Positions 10,893 to 22,208 of a DNA stretch of 64,000 bases are shown here, piece by piece. Source of the DNA: Aulostomus chinensis (taxonomy: Eukaryota > Chordata > Actinopteri > Syngnathiformes > Aulostomidae); NCBI GenBank assembly GCA_037954235.1, contig JBBMOA010000020.1, forward strand, positions 10,060,677 through 10,124,676, given 5' to 3'. A program made the position numbers and the translations under genes. Below the pieces are notes generated by a model that did no database searches, was not told the origin of the DNA, and worked only from the letters and a program-made list of their open reading frames with translations. Each line of letters opens with the position of its first letter. Position 1 is the stretch's first letter.

Positions 10893-11170
10893 GCAAGTCA
10901 AGGCAAATTTATTTTTTGCAGCACTTGTCATAGCCAGAGGCAACTCAAAATGCAAGTGCAACTCAAGAAATATGATTAATTATTTTTGTATTGCTACATG
11001 TTTCCTGTTTTGCGTTTCTACTTGTCCTTGTATACTATACATGGTTTTATAAGTTTTTGTTAGTGATGTCAGTCGTTCTTGTATGTATTTTTATTTTGTT
11101 GTCTTTTTCAGCTTTCATTTGGCTTGGACTCTCTTACAGAACAGATACTGTATCTCAATGAGACTTTCTT
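10893..11170. repeat. Degenerate fish interspersed repeats
   Basis: 10893-10950 (ggcaagtcaaggcaaatttatt ... gcaactcaaa) resembles a repeat that is very common in teleost introns and UTRs. 11115-11175 (ctcttacagaac ... atctcaatgagactttcttgg) resembles the 3' end of a fish LINE. Both are recognised from memory of recurrent sequence, not by alignment. The boundaries are approximate. Confidence 0.45.
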
Positions 11171-11367
11171 GGATAAAAAAGTATATATTTAAGGCAAAAA
11201 CAATAAAACAAAACAGTTAAGGCAAGTAAAAAGTAAAAACCTCCAAAAGAAAATGAAAAAAGTAGTAAATAGCCAGATTTTCAACTTGTAAAAAACCCTA
11301 ACCCTGAACAGTTGGCTACATTTGTATATGTAAAAATTCCACATTAAACCAGTTTTATGAATATGAG

Positions 11368-11465
11368 TAGACTGTCACCCATATACATGCACTCATAATA
11401 CCAATAGTACATGTCTAGACTGTCACCCATATCCATGGACTTATCTACTGTACATGTATAGACTG
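11368..11465 (+). repeat. Short tandem duplication, unit about 45 bp
   Basis: tagactgtcacccatatacatg begins at 11368, tagactgtcacccatatccatg at 11416, and a third start, tagactgcc, at 11459. The spacings are 48 and 43 bp, each unit ending in (a)gtacatgt. This is a degenerate minisatellite-like array of two to three units. Confidence 0.75.
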
Positions 11466-11689
11466 CCAAGAATTTGCACACTGACAGTACAGTTATGGTA
11501 GGTTATTGGTAGGCAACATTATATACCTTAGCATCAACAGAGTCATCCTAAAATGTACATGTGTACAGTTAAGATTGAATAAAGCATTATTACATGCAAC
11601 TAAGGACTTTGATGGATGGGACAAAGGATTTCCTATAACAGTTGAATCTACAGTCTGATGCATCTGGCTGAGGGAAGAAACTTGACGCA

Positions 11690-11790
11690 CTTTGTCGTAC
11701 TTACAAAGGCTTTCCCTCCAATCTAAATTCTCGCTTGAGCTGTATGTTGCTTTGGACAAAAGCATCTGCCAAATGAAATTGTAGAATTGT
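11690..11790 (+). mobile_element. 3' end of a common fish SINE/LINE (L2-type tail)
   Basis: gctgtatgttgctttggaca, followed by aaagcatctgccaaatg, closely matches a motif I know as a recurrent 3' tail in fish genomes (gtcgctttggataaaagcgt, then ctgctaaatg). The upstream limit is a guess. Confidence 0.5.
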
Positions 11791-12745
11791 AAAGACGCTG
11801 GCAGTCACGGTGAATGACATGGATGGTGTGTGAGATAATTATTACAGGTGTGTATCCGCGTTGCAGCACTGAGCCACGTCACGGTAGGTAGCAGAAAGGT
11901 TTCTGGTCACATTTTTTAAGGAGAATGCTGTGACATACAACATGGAGATCTAACGTTGGTGGGTGCCCTCAACCATTACCCAGAATTTAATCTGAAGCAT
12001 GTGAAAAGGGATGTGAATGGTATATTCAATAAGAAATTCATGTTAACACCTTGATTATGTGGTTATTGTTACATGACTTTTCTATTCAGGTAATTTGTTC
12101 TGCATTTAGGCAGCAGAGAAGCCAAATTAACCATGGTTAGCTTTGACTGGAGGAGCTGGAGGCCAGTAATCCAGAAGCAGCCCACCTGAACTGTCTATAA
12201 AGTTCTAACTGGGTCAACAGAGCTGATAAGTAATCCAGCCTGCTCAGGACATAAATTAAGATTTTTTTCTAGGTAACATCAGTTGATACTGTCGGGCCCA
12301 ATTTATCCCCGCACCATCACAACTCTACCACCAAGGTAAACAGTTAACACAAGGGAGACTTTCAATTTTATATCCAATTTCTTCCTCCATTCTGATGTTG
12401 GTTAAACTCCCTCACAACCATGTCTGCAAACCTAATCTGCCTAGTGATTGACAGATTTGAAATTTGCATTAAAAACATCTGAACATGTGTTAAATAGGCT
12501 GACAGGAGTAGTGTTATATTCAACATTTCGATCAAGTATACAGTTTATCTGCTTTTTGTCGTCTTCAATAGATGAAAGGTTCTTCATTTTATTTTGGTGA
12601 GGTTGATTTATGGAATTAGTCTTGTTGTAGGACATTAACTGTATGTGTCATGTTTATTGTCAAACACTATTTGACTAGTATTGAGGAAGCCCAGATTTAA
12701 TTGATGACATTGTGCCAAAGACATAGATCACAGGACCGCTGACAG

Positions 12746-12751
12746 GTGTGC

Positions 12752-12797
<46 letters not shown>
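12746..12797. repeat. (TG)n microsatellite
   Basis: TG tract with two early CG interruptions, pure from about 12755. Confidence 0.95.
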
Positions 12798-12799
<2 letters not shown>

Positions 12800-13130
12800 G
12801 GCATGGGGTGTTGGAGGAATCCTCTGAGAGCTAAAATTAGCCAGGTATTAAGTTTGAATGTTGCTGCATCCTTCCTGTCAATGAGCCAGAGAAGAAAATA
12901 GTCAGAGGTTAAAATTGAATGACGTTTTGAATCTCTGATTTTATGTTTATGGTGTCTTTGCGTCTGATGGCCGATCCTTCACCCATGGAGCCCCACTGGG
13001 CAGACAGTGTGCCCCCCCCCCCCCCCCCTCCAATGGGCTCACCACCCATGGGCCAAAGGGGTCGGGTGCAGTGTGAGATGGGTGGCAGCCAAAAACAGGG
13101 ACCATGGCAGTCTGATCCTTGACTGCAGAA

Positions 13131-13860
13131 GATGGCTCTGGGCACTTGGAATGTCACCGCTCTAGTGGGGAAGGAGCCTGAGCTGGTGCGTGAGGTTGAG
13201 AAGTTCCAGATAGATATAGTCAGTCTCACATCAACGCATGGGCAAGGGCCCTGCTGCCAGTCCTCCCGAGAGGGGTTGGACTCTCTTCCACTCTGGCATT
13301 ACTAGCAGTGAGAGGCGACGGGCAGGGGGGCAACAACCTGGTGGTCAAGAGGGTAGTCTCCCCCGCCTTCAGGTGGGGGTATGACTGACTGACTGTTGTT
13401 TGCGCTTATGCGCCAAATAGCAGTTCATAGTACCCCCCCCCTTTTTTTGTGGATTCCCTAGAGGGAGTACTGGAGAGTGCTCCCTTTGCGAATTCCCTCA
13501 TTCTGCTGGGGGACTTCAGTGCTCACATTGGCAACAACAGTGAGACCCAAAGAGGCGTTATTGGGAGGAATGGCCCCCTCTGATCTAAACCTGAGTGGTG
13601 CTTTGTTTTTGGACTTCAGTGCTTGTCACAGATAGTCCATAACAAACACTGTGTTCAGGCATTAGGGTGTCCATATATGCACTTGGCACCAGGACACCCC
13701 TGGGCCACAGTTTGATGATCAGCTTTGTGGCTGTGTCATTCGACTTGTGATCATATGTCTTGGACATCTGGGTGAAGAGGCGGCGGAGCTGTCAACTGAT
13801 CACCACCTGCTGGTGAGTTGGCTCCAATGATGGGAGGGGATGCTGGTCAGACCTGGCAGG
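13131..13860 (+). pseudogene. Rex3 apurinic-type endonuclease domain, broken
   Basis: Starts MALGTWNVTALVGKEPELVREVEKF (13131 on), the typical beginning of the Rex3 ORF. Further motifs follow in shifting frames: LLGDFSAHIGNNSETQRGVIGRN (about 13505-13575, containing the GDF-AH endonuclease motif), CTWHQDTPG and LSTDHHLLVSW (about 13787-13825, the catalytic DH). Frameshifts and the internal ttttttt/ccccccc runs break it. In an active copy this domain nicks the target DNA to prime reverse transcription. Confidence 0.78.
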
Positions 13861-14419
13861 ACCAAATGCATTGTGAGGGTCTGCTGGGAATGTCTGGAAG
13901 AGTCTCTTGTCAGAGGGAATTCAACTCCCACCTCTGGGAAAGCTTTGACTATGTTCTAAGGGAGGCAGTGAATCCAAATCCAAGTGGGTGAATCTGTGGC
14001 AGTAAGGTGGTTGGTGCCTGTTGTGGCAATAATCCCAGAACCTGTTGGTGGATATCGGCAGTGAGGGATGCCGCTAAGCTGAATAAGGAGCCTTATCAGC
14101 CCTTTTTGGGCCAGGGGACTCCCGAGGCAGCTGACAGTTACCAGCAGGTTAAGTGGTATGCAGCTTTGGCGATCGCAGAGGCAAAATACTAAGACATGAG
14201 AGAGTTTGGTGAGGCCATAGAGACCAACTTCTGGACGGCTTAGAAGAGTTTCTGGACCAACATCTGCCATCTCAGGAGGAGGAAGCAGTGCACTGTCAAC
14301 ACCATGTTTAGTGCAGATGGAGTGCTGCTGACCTCAACTCGAGATGTTGTGGACCAGTGGAGGGAATACTTTTGAAGATCTCCTCAATCCCACTAACATA
14401 TCTTCCAATGAAGAGAAAG

Positions 14420-14910
14420 TGCCTAGGACTCAATGGTGGGCTCTACTGTCTCTGGGACTGAGGTTGCCAAGGTGCTCAAACATCTTCTTGGTGGCAGGGC
14501 CCTGGGGGTGAATGAGATCCACCTGGAGCTCTGCAAGGCTCTTGTTGCTGTGGGGCTTTCTTGGTTGACACGACTCTGCAGCATTGCATGGACATCGGGG
14601 CGGTACCTCTGGATTGGCAGACCAGGTTGGTGGTTCTCCTTTTTAAGAAGGGGGACCTGAGGGTGTGTTCCAACTATCATGGGATCACACACCTCAGCCT
14701 TCCTGTGGGCAGTGCTCCAGGAGTATGGGGTATCAGACTGCCTGATTTGGATGGTTCACTTCCTTTATGACTGGTGCCAGAGCTTTGTCCGCATTGCTGG
14801 CAGTAAGTCGGACTCATTTCCATTGAGGGTTGGACTCCGCCAGGGCTGCCCTTTGTTTCTGATTCTGTTCATAACTGTTATGGGAACCTCTAGGTACAGC
14901 CAGGGTATTA
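14420..14910 (+). pseudogene. Rex3 reverse transcriptase fragment, broken
   Basis: Three frames are needed. They are GSTVSGTEVAKVLKHLLGGRA (from 14436), then PLDWQTRLVVLLFKKGDLRVCSN (about 14603-14675), then VLQEYGVSD ... RIAGSKSDSFPLRVGLRQGCPL (to about 14855). Between LSLP (about 14700) and VLQEYGV (about 14717) the part of the family protein carrying the first catalytic Asp is gone. The second catalytic motif (FADD) lies beyond the truncation. Active enzyme is impossible. Confidence 0.8.
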
Positions 14911-16088
14911 GCTCAGGGTAAAGGTAAAGCCATGTGCTTAGTTTGTCGTACAGAGGTCACTGTGCTTAATGTTTACAATCTACGCCACGGACTGGATTTT
15001 CCCACTGAACAAGTAAACTGACATCAAAAGCACTTACTGCTTTTTGGATGAAGTTTATCAGTTGCTTATCTTTAACATACTGCTAAACACCTTTTCATTA
15101 TTTGTGAAGATTTACAAGTTAAAAATAAAATGAAACAGTGATGCAATGATTGTTTTTGTTTAAAAATGCGTGTTACTTTTATATTATTGTCCTCTTCGAC
15201 CTACACTACAATTTATAAATTTACATAGATATTTGCAGAATATTCCTACACTTGTGATTACCACTAGCAGCTAATCAGAATATCTAATTTACAACTTTTT
15301 ACAATGGGAGAAAATTAATATTGAGCAGAATTAAGTTCATGTTATCATTTGTTTGGCCCTCCAACACTATTCTTGTGGCCCCCTGTAGAAAAATTAATTT
15401 CCCAGCCCTGCCCCAAACTCTTGTGTATATACCCTTGTGTACTTGTGTAATTTGTTTGGATGTATTTTTGGCACAAAACATTCAAAACACACACACACAC
15501 AAATTGGATGGTGCTCTAACCTCAAGAGAAGATTTCAGATGAAATGATATAACAATGTCAGATGTTGGTTGGGGTAAAAAGTAGCTAGAGAGTAATAAGT
15601 CAAGCAGGTTTATTCTTTGTGTTCAAAGGGAAAACATACAAGAAGAGACAAAAGAGAAGCAGCAGGATCTTCTTCTCTGCTGAATGCAAATGATTCTGAG
15701 AAACACAAATAATGACTAGAAGATAATTGACTTAACCATGGTGACCTTTAGTTTATGCTAATTGTATTGGCCCATGTAATCATATAAGAGTAGTTAATGA
15801 TTTGAATTGTGATGTTAAAGACACAGTATGGTTAACAACATGATGGTGTGATAATGACATTGGCTTTTAAAATACACTTTTGAAAAATAGCGTAGCAGAA
15901 CAATTCACATTATTTAATACCTCAGCAGTAAAGCTCCAATTTCCAATTAACATTTTTATTAGAGCTTTCAAAGCCAGCACTGTAGTTCAGAGTTTACTTG
16001 AATTCCTTTTAATGACAATTTGTTTCTTTCTTCTTTTTTTTCCCTTTTTTTAACAACCAGCATGCACATTCTTGATCTTTGGCCTGTA
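14911..16088. other. Intron 1 segment, no gene seen
   Basis: AT-rich. A short CA array lies at 15488-15501. The overlapping frames at 15299-15542 are shadows of one another. Confidence 0.65.
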
Positions 16089-16590
16089 CCGTGGTCCCTC
16101 GCTATAACGCAGTTCACCTTTTGCGGCCTGGCAGTTTTGCAGATTTTTTTTGTGCAATTTTGCATGCTTTTTTTTTTTTTTTTACAACGCATTGTGTTCT
16201 GCGTCCTGATTGGCTGTAGACCACTGTCAATCAATCTCCTCCGCGCCGTGTCTCCTGTACAGTACAGAACGCGTTCAGCTTGCCAAATTTACATAAATCT
16301 TGGATCACTGACAGTGTGACTCTGAAGTGCTGTACTGTATGTTTGCAAGTTTTCTCCCCAACAAACCCCACAATGTCGACGAAACGTTCTGCACCGTCAA
16401 AGGCCCCTGCAGTAGCACCCAAAAGGCAGAGGAAGATGCGAAGCATCGCACAACAAGTTGGACTTCTGGACATGCTAAAGGAAGGTAGAAGTTACGCGGC
16501 GATAGTAATTGTAAAGCTGACTGCTTCACGGATTTCACCTATTGAGGGTTATTTTAGAATGAAACTCCCATGATTAACGAGGGACCACTT
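16089..16590 (+). mobile_element. Tigger-like (pogo/Tc1-mariner) DNA transposon, internally deleted
   Basis: Terminal inverted repeats ccgtggtccctcg (from 16089) and cgagggaccactt (to 16590) agree over gtggtccctcg. TA dinucleotides flank both ends (16087-16088 and 16591-16592), the target duplication of this superfamily. The interior encodes the start of a transposase-like protein, then jumps to the 3' end. At 502 bp it is a non-autonomous deletion derivative. Confidence 0.88.
16373..16492 (+). pseudogene. Tigger transposase N-terminus
   Basis: ATG 16373 opens MSTKRSAPSKAPAVAPKRQR, a basic leader, followed by KMRSIAQQVGLLDMLKEGRSY. This resembles the CENP-B-type DNA-binding helix-turn-helix at the start of Tigger transposases. 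After about residue 42 similarity ends where the internal deletion joins to 3' terminal sequence. The DDE catalytic domain is absent. Confidence 0.78.
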
Positions 16591-16591
16591 T

Positions 16592-18067
16592 ATTGTAGTT
16601 TGTTAAATCTGGAAGCACCTGTTACACTGTGGATGATGAGTCGAAACTTCAGCAGAAATAGATGAACCATATCTTCTGCAAATTGGCGGCGCTGCTGAGA
16701 GCGATGCCTCACTGCTCACTTGCTTCCTTTGGGACAACGGACTGTTCAAGTTTAGCGTACATACACAACAAATGTATATGTGCTTGTTCGAAAGTCCATG
16801 TTGTGTTCATTTCTTTGATTAGTTTACTACAAATTATAAGTTTATTGCTAAGTTTTCATATGTCTTACGTTCTTGAATGCACCATTGTTTTCCTGAGGCT
16901 ATAGAACGCATCACACTCGCGTGCGGTATACGTTAAGTAGCAGCGAGTTCTCGCTTTTGATACGTGCCCGGCAGCAGTTAGTTGTGTTTTTTCCCTCTGC
17001 CCATTGATTTCCATGGTTTATTTCTGAGTGTAAATGACAGAAGGTGAGTTTCATTACATTTTACTTTATAGTTAAATGCTGACACTGTGATAACTTTTTA
17101 TTTATCTGATAGTTGACTGATGTTAATTTATGCTTATTTGAATAAACTAAGCTAATCCATATAAGTTATATACATGAACCTCCTGTGAGGTGCTGTTTAT
17201 GAATAATATAATATTGTGCTTGTTAATACAGGCCTTTATTACTTTAATTTTATACTTAGTTTGGTTTTTTCCTGTATTGTGATTACAGACCGCAGAATAA
17301 ACCACGTTAAAGGAATATCTGCCACTTACGTGCTCTTTAATGGGAACACCAACCTCCTTACCTTGCCTCTCTAAACCAGAATACTTGGAGATTCCCCCTA
17401 GCTCCTGTTTAGTGCTGTTGTTAAATTCTGAAGTGTACCATTATTACTTTCAATCTGTAATAATTGTGACTGTTTGTGATAGCTGTTTCAGGCATTTGAG
17501 TTGTGTGATTGCAAATTTCGCCCTGGGCTCGATCCCTTGGTGACAATAAAATCTGGTTCTTCTTCTTCAGTTTCAAAGCCCTGCCAGATGATTCTCTTGA
17601 CTCAACCAGTTATTTGCATTTACTGTTGATTTGAATTGAGTTACCATCGGAGTACATAAAGTCTCAAATACCACTTTGAACAATCACTCAGTTTAATATT
17701 ATAATGGATTGACAGCCTTAGTTTTTCATATTTTGAGTCGAAAAAAACCCTGTGAGCTGAAACATAACTTGAAACATAATATTTCGGTACATGGGTTTAT
17801 ATTTTTGCATGCAATAAAACTATTCGGACCATGTGAGAAGGCAAAGGAGTTGAAAACCAAAGATTTCTAACCAAATGTGAAATGTCCTTTTCATTTTATT
17901 GCAGTTCATTTTAATAGGTATTACATTGTTCAGAAGTCTGTATCTAAGTCAAGTTACCTGTAAAGGGATTTTTTCGGGTGGTTCCTTATCATAGTTTATT
18001 GTGTCAATGAATGAAAGAGCCGTTTGGCTGCAAAATTAAAACCAAACAAAACACAACCTATTTTGCG
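16592..18067. other. Intron 1 segment with an unclassified repeat-like block
   Basis: 16920-17310 has splice-like signals (gaag|gtgagt near 17041, attacag near 17288) and phrases such as agaataaaccacgttaaagg that I associate with dispersed fish repeats, but I cannot name the element. 17500-17570 (gcaaatttcgccctggg ... gacaataaaatctgg) looks like a CR1/L2-type LINE 3' end. Nothing else was recognised. Confidence 0.4.
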
Positions 18068-18086
18068 CCCCCCCCCCCCCCCCCCC
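18068..18086. repeat. C19 homopolymer
   Basis: A run of 19 C followed by A7. It is liable to sequencing length error. Confidence 0.95.
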
Positions 18087-21000
18087 AAAAAAAGAGCTGT
18101 AACTCTCATTTAAATTGAGTTATGCTGTTTTGAGTAAATTCACACAGGTTTTGGAATCCTCTCTGATGGAGCGAATGTTTAATTCACACGACTGGTTAAC
18201 CTTTTCTGCCACCACTGTCATCATGGATATTCCTGAAACTCTGTCACTGACATTTTGCAACATTCCACTCACTGGCACATAAAAAACTATTACAGCTTGT
18301 CCAACTGAAGGTTTTCCTCAAGATCTCTCATCATTTTTCACCGAGTGACTGCTCCTCTTCTTCTTCTACTCCGTTTATTACAGACACAGCCATGCGTAAT
18401 ATTGCCTCTGCTGCCACTGTCTGACAGCTTTATGTAGCTTATTGTACTGTCAAATTGATTGGCACACCTCGAATGCACATTTACTTTTTTGTGATATAGG
18501 CACAGTTTTACTCGAAATGATCTTTTCAATAAAGGGAATACAACGAGTGTGATTTGTAGACGGGCAGGAAAATGACAAACTGAATGAAAAGGTTTGTTAG
18601 GAAAGCGATAGTACTGCACCTTCTACAGCAGATTTCTGTTTACCAGCAGCTGAGTGCGGTCAAGTAGGTTGACCCCAAACTTGAGAAAATTGTTGCTTGA
18701 GACATTTAAAAGTCTCCAGTTTGCTTTCTGACCTCAGTCATGGAGGCTTACAATGCTCCACTCAGATGCAGCTCGTGCTTTTGTTATAAAAAAAAAAGTC
18801 TAAAAAATTCCACTGAAATCTATTTCTAAGTGATTTATTTTTATTGTCGTCAGATGTTAATAAGAGCGTCTTTGATTTTTCTGTCATCCCAGCCCTAATA
18901 ATACCAAAGTAAACAAAATGAGAATACTGTGGGCCTGCATAAACATGCTATACATAAACACACTGTCTAGTGTTTCATGGGACACTGTTTGCTGTAATGA
19001 ATACCAGATGAGACTGTCAAAATATTTGGTTCACTTGCTCTTGTATACTGAATTATTTGCATGTATCATTGTGTATTTGTTGGCTTATGTGTTTTACAAT
19101 GTGGAGTTAATATTTGATTTGTGCTTTTCCCTGCGGGGCTGTGCTGCCTCCTAAAAAAGCATACAGAACAAAATCTAGGTCTGTGGTTGTGCGTGTGTGT
19201 TTGTGTGTGTACGCCTGTGTGTTATCTCGCTGTTTTGTTGTCAGAACAGCATTGATAATGCTAAGGAGAAAATCAATAGTTAATTCTTCCAGGCACACAA
19301 TAGCTTCTCAGCCCAGCTTTATTCTATAGTGGACTGAGACAAGAGAAAGAAACTGGGAATGAGTTGATGAATTGGTAAGTGTGTGTACATGTGAGTTCAC
19401 GCGTGGTGTGCATGCGAGTTGGCAACAGAGTGTTAACTGTGCCGAAAAAATTGGGATTTTCAGGAAAGGCTGATGAATAGATAGAAAAAACATAGTAGCA
19501 TCAGGTTTAATAAGAGGACATTCCTTAACTTAGTCCAAATTGCGCTCAGAAATAATCACGAGTTTTCATCGTGAACTGCCTGGAAATTAACGTAATTCTT
19601 TTAAAATGCACAAGTGTTTAGTGGTACGATTTAATGTTATATGCTCGTTACTATAAATTTACTGTTATTTCTGAGAAATGGAGACTACCATGGCTCGGGT
19701 TACAACTGAATGAGATTTCATGGTATAATAATTGCCTGAGAAAAGATAGCATTTTATTGTCGAGAAGAGGTTTAGAGCCTGAGATACATGCAGTTTAGTA
19801 TCCGAATGGAGTGCAAAGAAGCAGTGAAGCACAGTGAAATGTATGTATATACAATATAAATGAAACTTAATTAATGGCATACAGTATCGGAAAACTGATT
19901 TTATTATCTATTCCAATGACTCTTGCCCTTGGCCTGCGTTGCATTATGGGCAGGCTGCAGCTGCTGCAGCTAATCAAGGCCGCTTAATGAGGAATACATG
20001 GTGAGTCTATTTTTGATGGATGTTGTATCAAGCTACACAGAGCAGATCAAACCAGACAGGAAGTCCCCACACAAAAGACACGGATAGGCATCTGGTCATT
20101 TTCAAAATAAAACCGCATGTGCAGCCTCCAGATTACAAAAAACAGACGGAGAAGACCCAGTGGAACCACACACTCTATAAACACAGACAAACACAATGGA
20201 AACATATGACACAAAATTCTTCCTCACTAAAATTAAGACGTTTGAGACTATTTGAAAACTTGTTGTTTTTTTTTTGATTTGATGGTTTGACCTTGTGGTG
20301 AAGACACTGAACATCTGACATACGAATGTACAGTTGCCAAAACCTACGATACTGACCCTTGGACACACATATGCACACACATGCGTAAACACACACGCAC
20401 ACACACACACACACACACACATCTGCAGCTGCGAAGAGTTAGGAATGACCGGTGTTTCTTCATCTTTCTCGCTCTATGTTGTTCCACCATCTCTCTTTCT
20501 CTCTCTGATCTTCTGGGTGCTTATATTTTCCCAAGGAGCTTCCTGTGGTAACACATGGTGTCAATAATGAGCCCCCTACACACACACACACACACACACA
20601 CATGCGCACACTCTTCCAGACACTTTCCCCTCCTCCGCTACTCATAACCCTTCATCCCCTGTTGCCTATGTTCTTTGCTGTCCCTCTGCTTGTTCTGTCC
20701 TCCTTTCATTCCCTGGCCTCCTGATCCTCCTCTTCTTTTCTCTCCCTCTTCACTCCTCTTCCTCTACTTCTGAATAACATTTATACTTTTATAAAACTTG
20801 TGTGCATTCTCCCATAAAATCAGGATCTTTTAAAACCATCAATGATGATGGGTCTAAAGCCCTTTTCCACATTTCTACCCACTAAAAAGCTTTCCTGCTT
20901 TTACTATTTCAGCCTTGCCTCTTCCCCCATCTCCTTCTCCGGCTCCTCTTCTCTGCTACCTCACTTTCATCTTCCATAGGAGTACCACTGACAACCTCTG

Positions 21001-21784
21001 CGGCCATATCTGAGTTCAGCGTCTGTCTTGGGTTTGTTTGTCTTGCTGCTGCTCCTCGGCTGGTTTCTGGAGGTCTTATTGTTTTGTTCCAGCTCAAATC
21101 ACTTCAGTTTATCCACAGCGAACACACCAAGCTGTCTTTTACAGGAGGAACCAGTCTGACACAGGCAGTTCAAAGACAGCTTTAAAGCTAGACAGACAAC
21201 CCCCAGGTCTAGTTTTGATTTTCTTGGGTTTACTATATGTTCGGAGTGAAACTTTGGCTGTTAATTCTCAGTTTGTTGATTTTGGTCTGGGGTTGTTTTT
21301 CTCTTAAGCTCTCATTATATTTTATGTAGGTCATGTAGTGGAGCTTTAACATGGGTTGCACAAACTTTTATAATCAGTACTGATTTGCTTTTGAATCCAT
21401 CAGTTTCAGGAGATTTAAATACAGTGATTACAGTTTTAATCGAATGAACTGGCTTGTTTTGTGATCAAGTCACAAATGTGGATGTGACTTCCAGCTATGA
21501 GGGAGTGGGATCTCATCAAATATTGGTGTTTTTCAACATAATGGTTTCTCTCCTTGGGGGGAAAAAAGAAAGAAAGTTTTTTTTATATATCTTGATCAAT
21601 CTCAAACATTACAGAACCCTCATTTTTAAAAAATATTTTCCATACAAGTAGTTAAATATATGTGAATTTCCTTTTTTTCCCCGGGAGTTATTTCAAATAT
21701 CAGATAATAGCAGTCCATGATGTAAAAAATTGCGGTGTTTGTGTTTAAAAAAGAAAAAAAAAATCTGCTACCTCTTCACGTCAC
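18087..21784. other. Intron 1 segment, no gene seen
   Basis: CA arrays at 20390-20420 and 20579-20602, a T10 run near 20266, and pyrimidine-rich sequence at 20695-20765. A small palindromic patch, gctgcagctgctgcagc, lies near 19952. No coding evidence. Confidence 0.65.
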
Positions 21785-21967
21785 TGACGTCATCGCTGGG
21801 GCTTTGGGTTTGCTTTACAATAATTAATATCCCCGGCTCAAGGTGTTAGTTTATTTGTGTGTATTGATTAAATTAAGAGCCGCAAATAGTTCAATAAATA
21901 AAAGGCAGCACTCGAATGTAGCGTCTCAGGCTTGCGCAGTCTTTGTAGCTTTAGTAAAAGCAGCGTG
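21785..21967 (+). promoter_or_regulatory. Candidate internal promoter and alternative first exon
   Basis: A perfect cAMP-response element, TGACGTCA (21785-21792), is followed about 105 bp on by a TATA-like aataaaaggc (21896-21905). About 25-30 bp later comes an initiator-like tctcagg, then a consensus splice donor cgtg|gtaagt (GT at 21968). The spacing fits a short non-coding first exon (about 21925-21967) that could splice to lama2 exon 2 or to an unrelated transcript. This is inference from motif spacing only. Confidence 0.3.
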
Positions 21968-22150
21968 GTAAGTATAAGGGTTGGGTAATGTTCATATTCT
22001 ATCCTTTTTCTTTTGCATACTTCATTTTGTAAGGAACAAAATTATGATGAGAAATTAAGTCCCAACTTCGAAATTTCTAACGTTTGTTTCTAAATTTCAA
22101 TCGTAAACACAATATTTGTTTTTAACACTGGACAACTAAAAGAGGGGTGA

Positions 22151-22208
22151 GTCAGCCCAACCCACAGACTGAAGGAAGTGGAGTGTTCAGGCTGTGGGTT
22201 GGGCTGAC
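22151..22208. other. Perfect-stem hairpin, 58 nt
   Basis: gtcagcccaacccacag (22151-22167) pairs perfectly with ctgtgggttgggctgac (22192-22208). A further ctgaa/ttcag pairing follows after one mismatch, leaving a 12-nt loop. The size and shape are like a short pre-miRNA stem or a transposon-end inverted repeat. I do not recognise it as a known miRNA. Confidence 0.85.

Larger units (their letters stand above)
12957..14910 (+). mobile_element. Rex3 (RTE-clade) LINE, decayed and 3' truncated
   Basis: The element has a 5' leader (ggtcgggtgcagtgtgagat), an endonuclease region and part of a reverse transcriptase. Two landmarks of the fish Rex3 family are visible: WQT...VV...LFKKGD at about 14612-14655 and GLRQGCPL at about 14830-14855, the same spots used by the classic Rex3 PCR primers as I recall them. 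It carries frameshifts, a C17 run (13012-13028), a large internal deletion in the RT and loss of everything after about 14910, including the FADD catalytic motif and the 3' tail. It is dead, and same-sense within lama2 intron 1. Confidence 0.85.
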
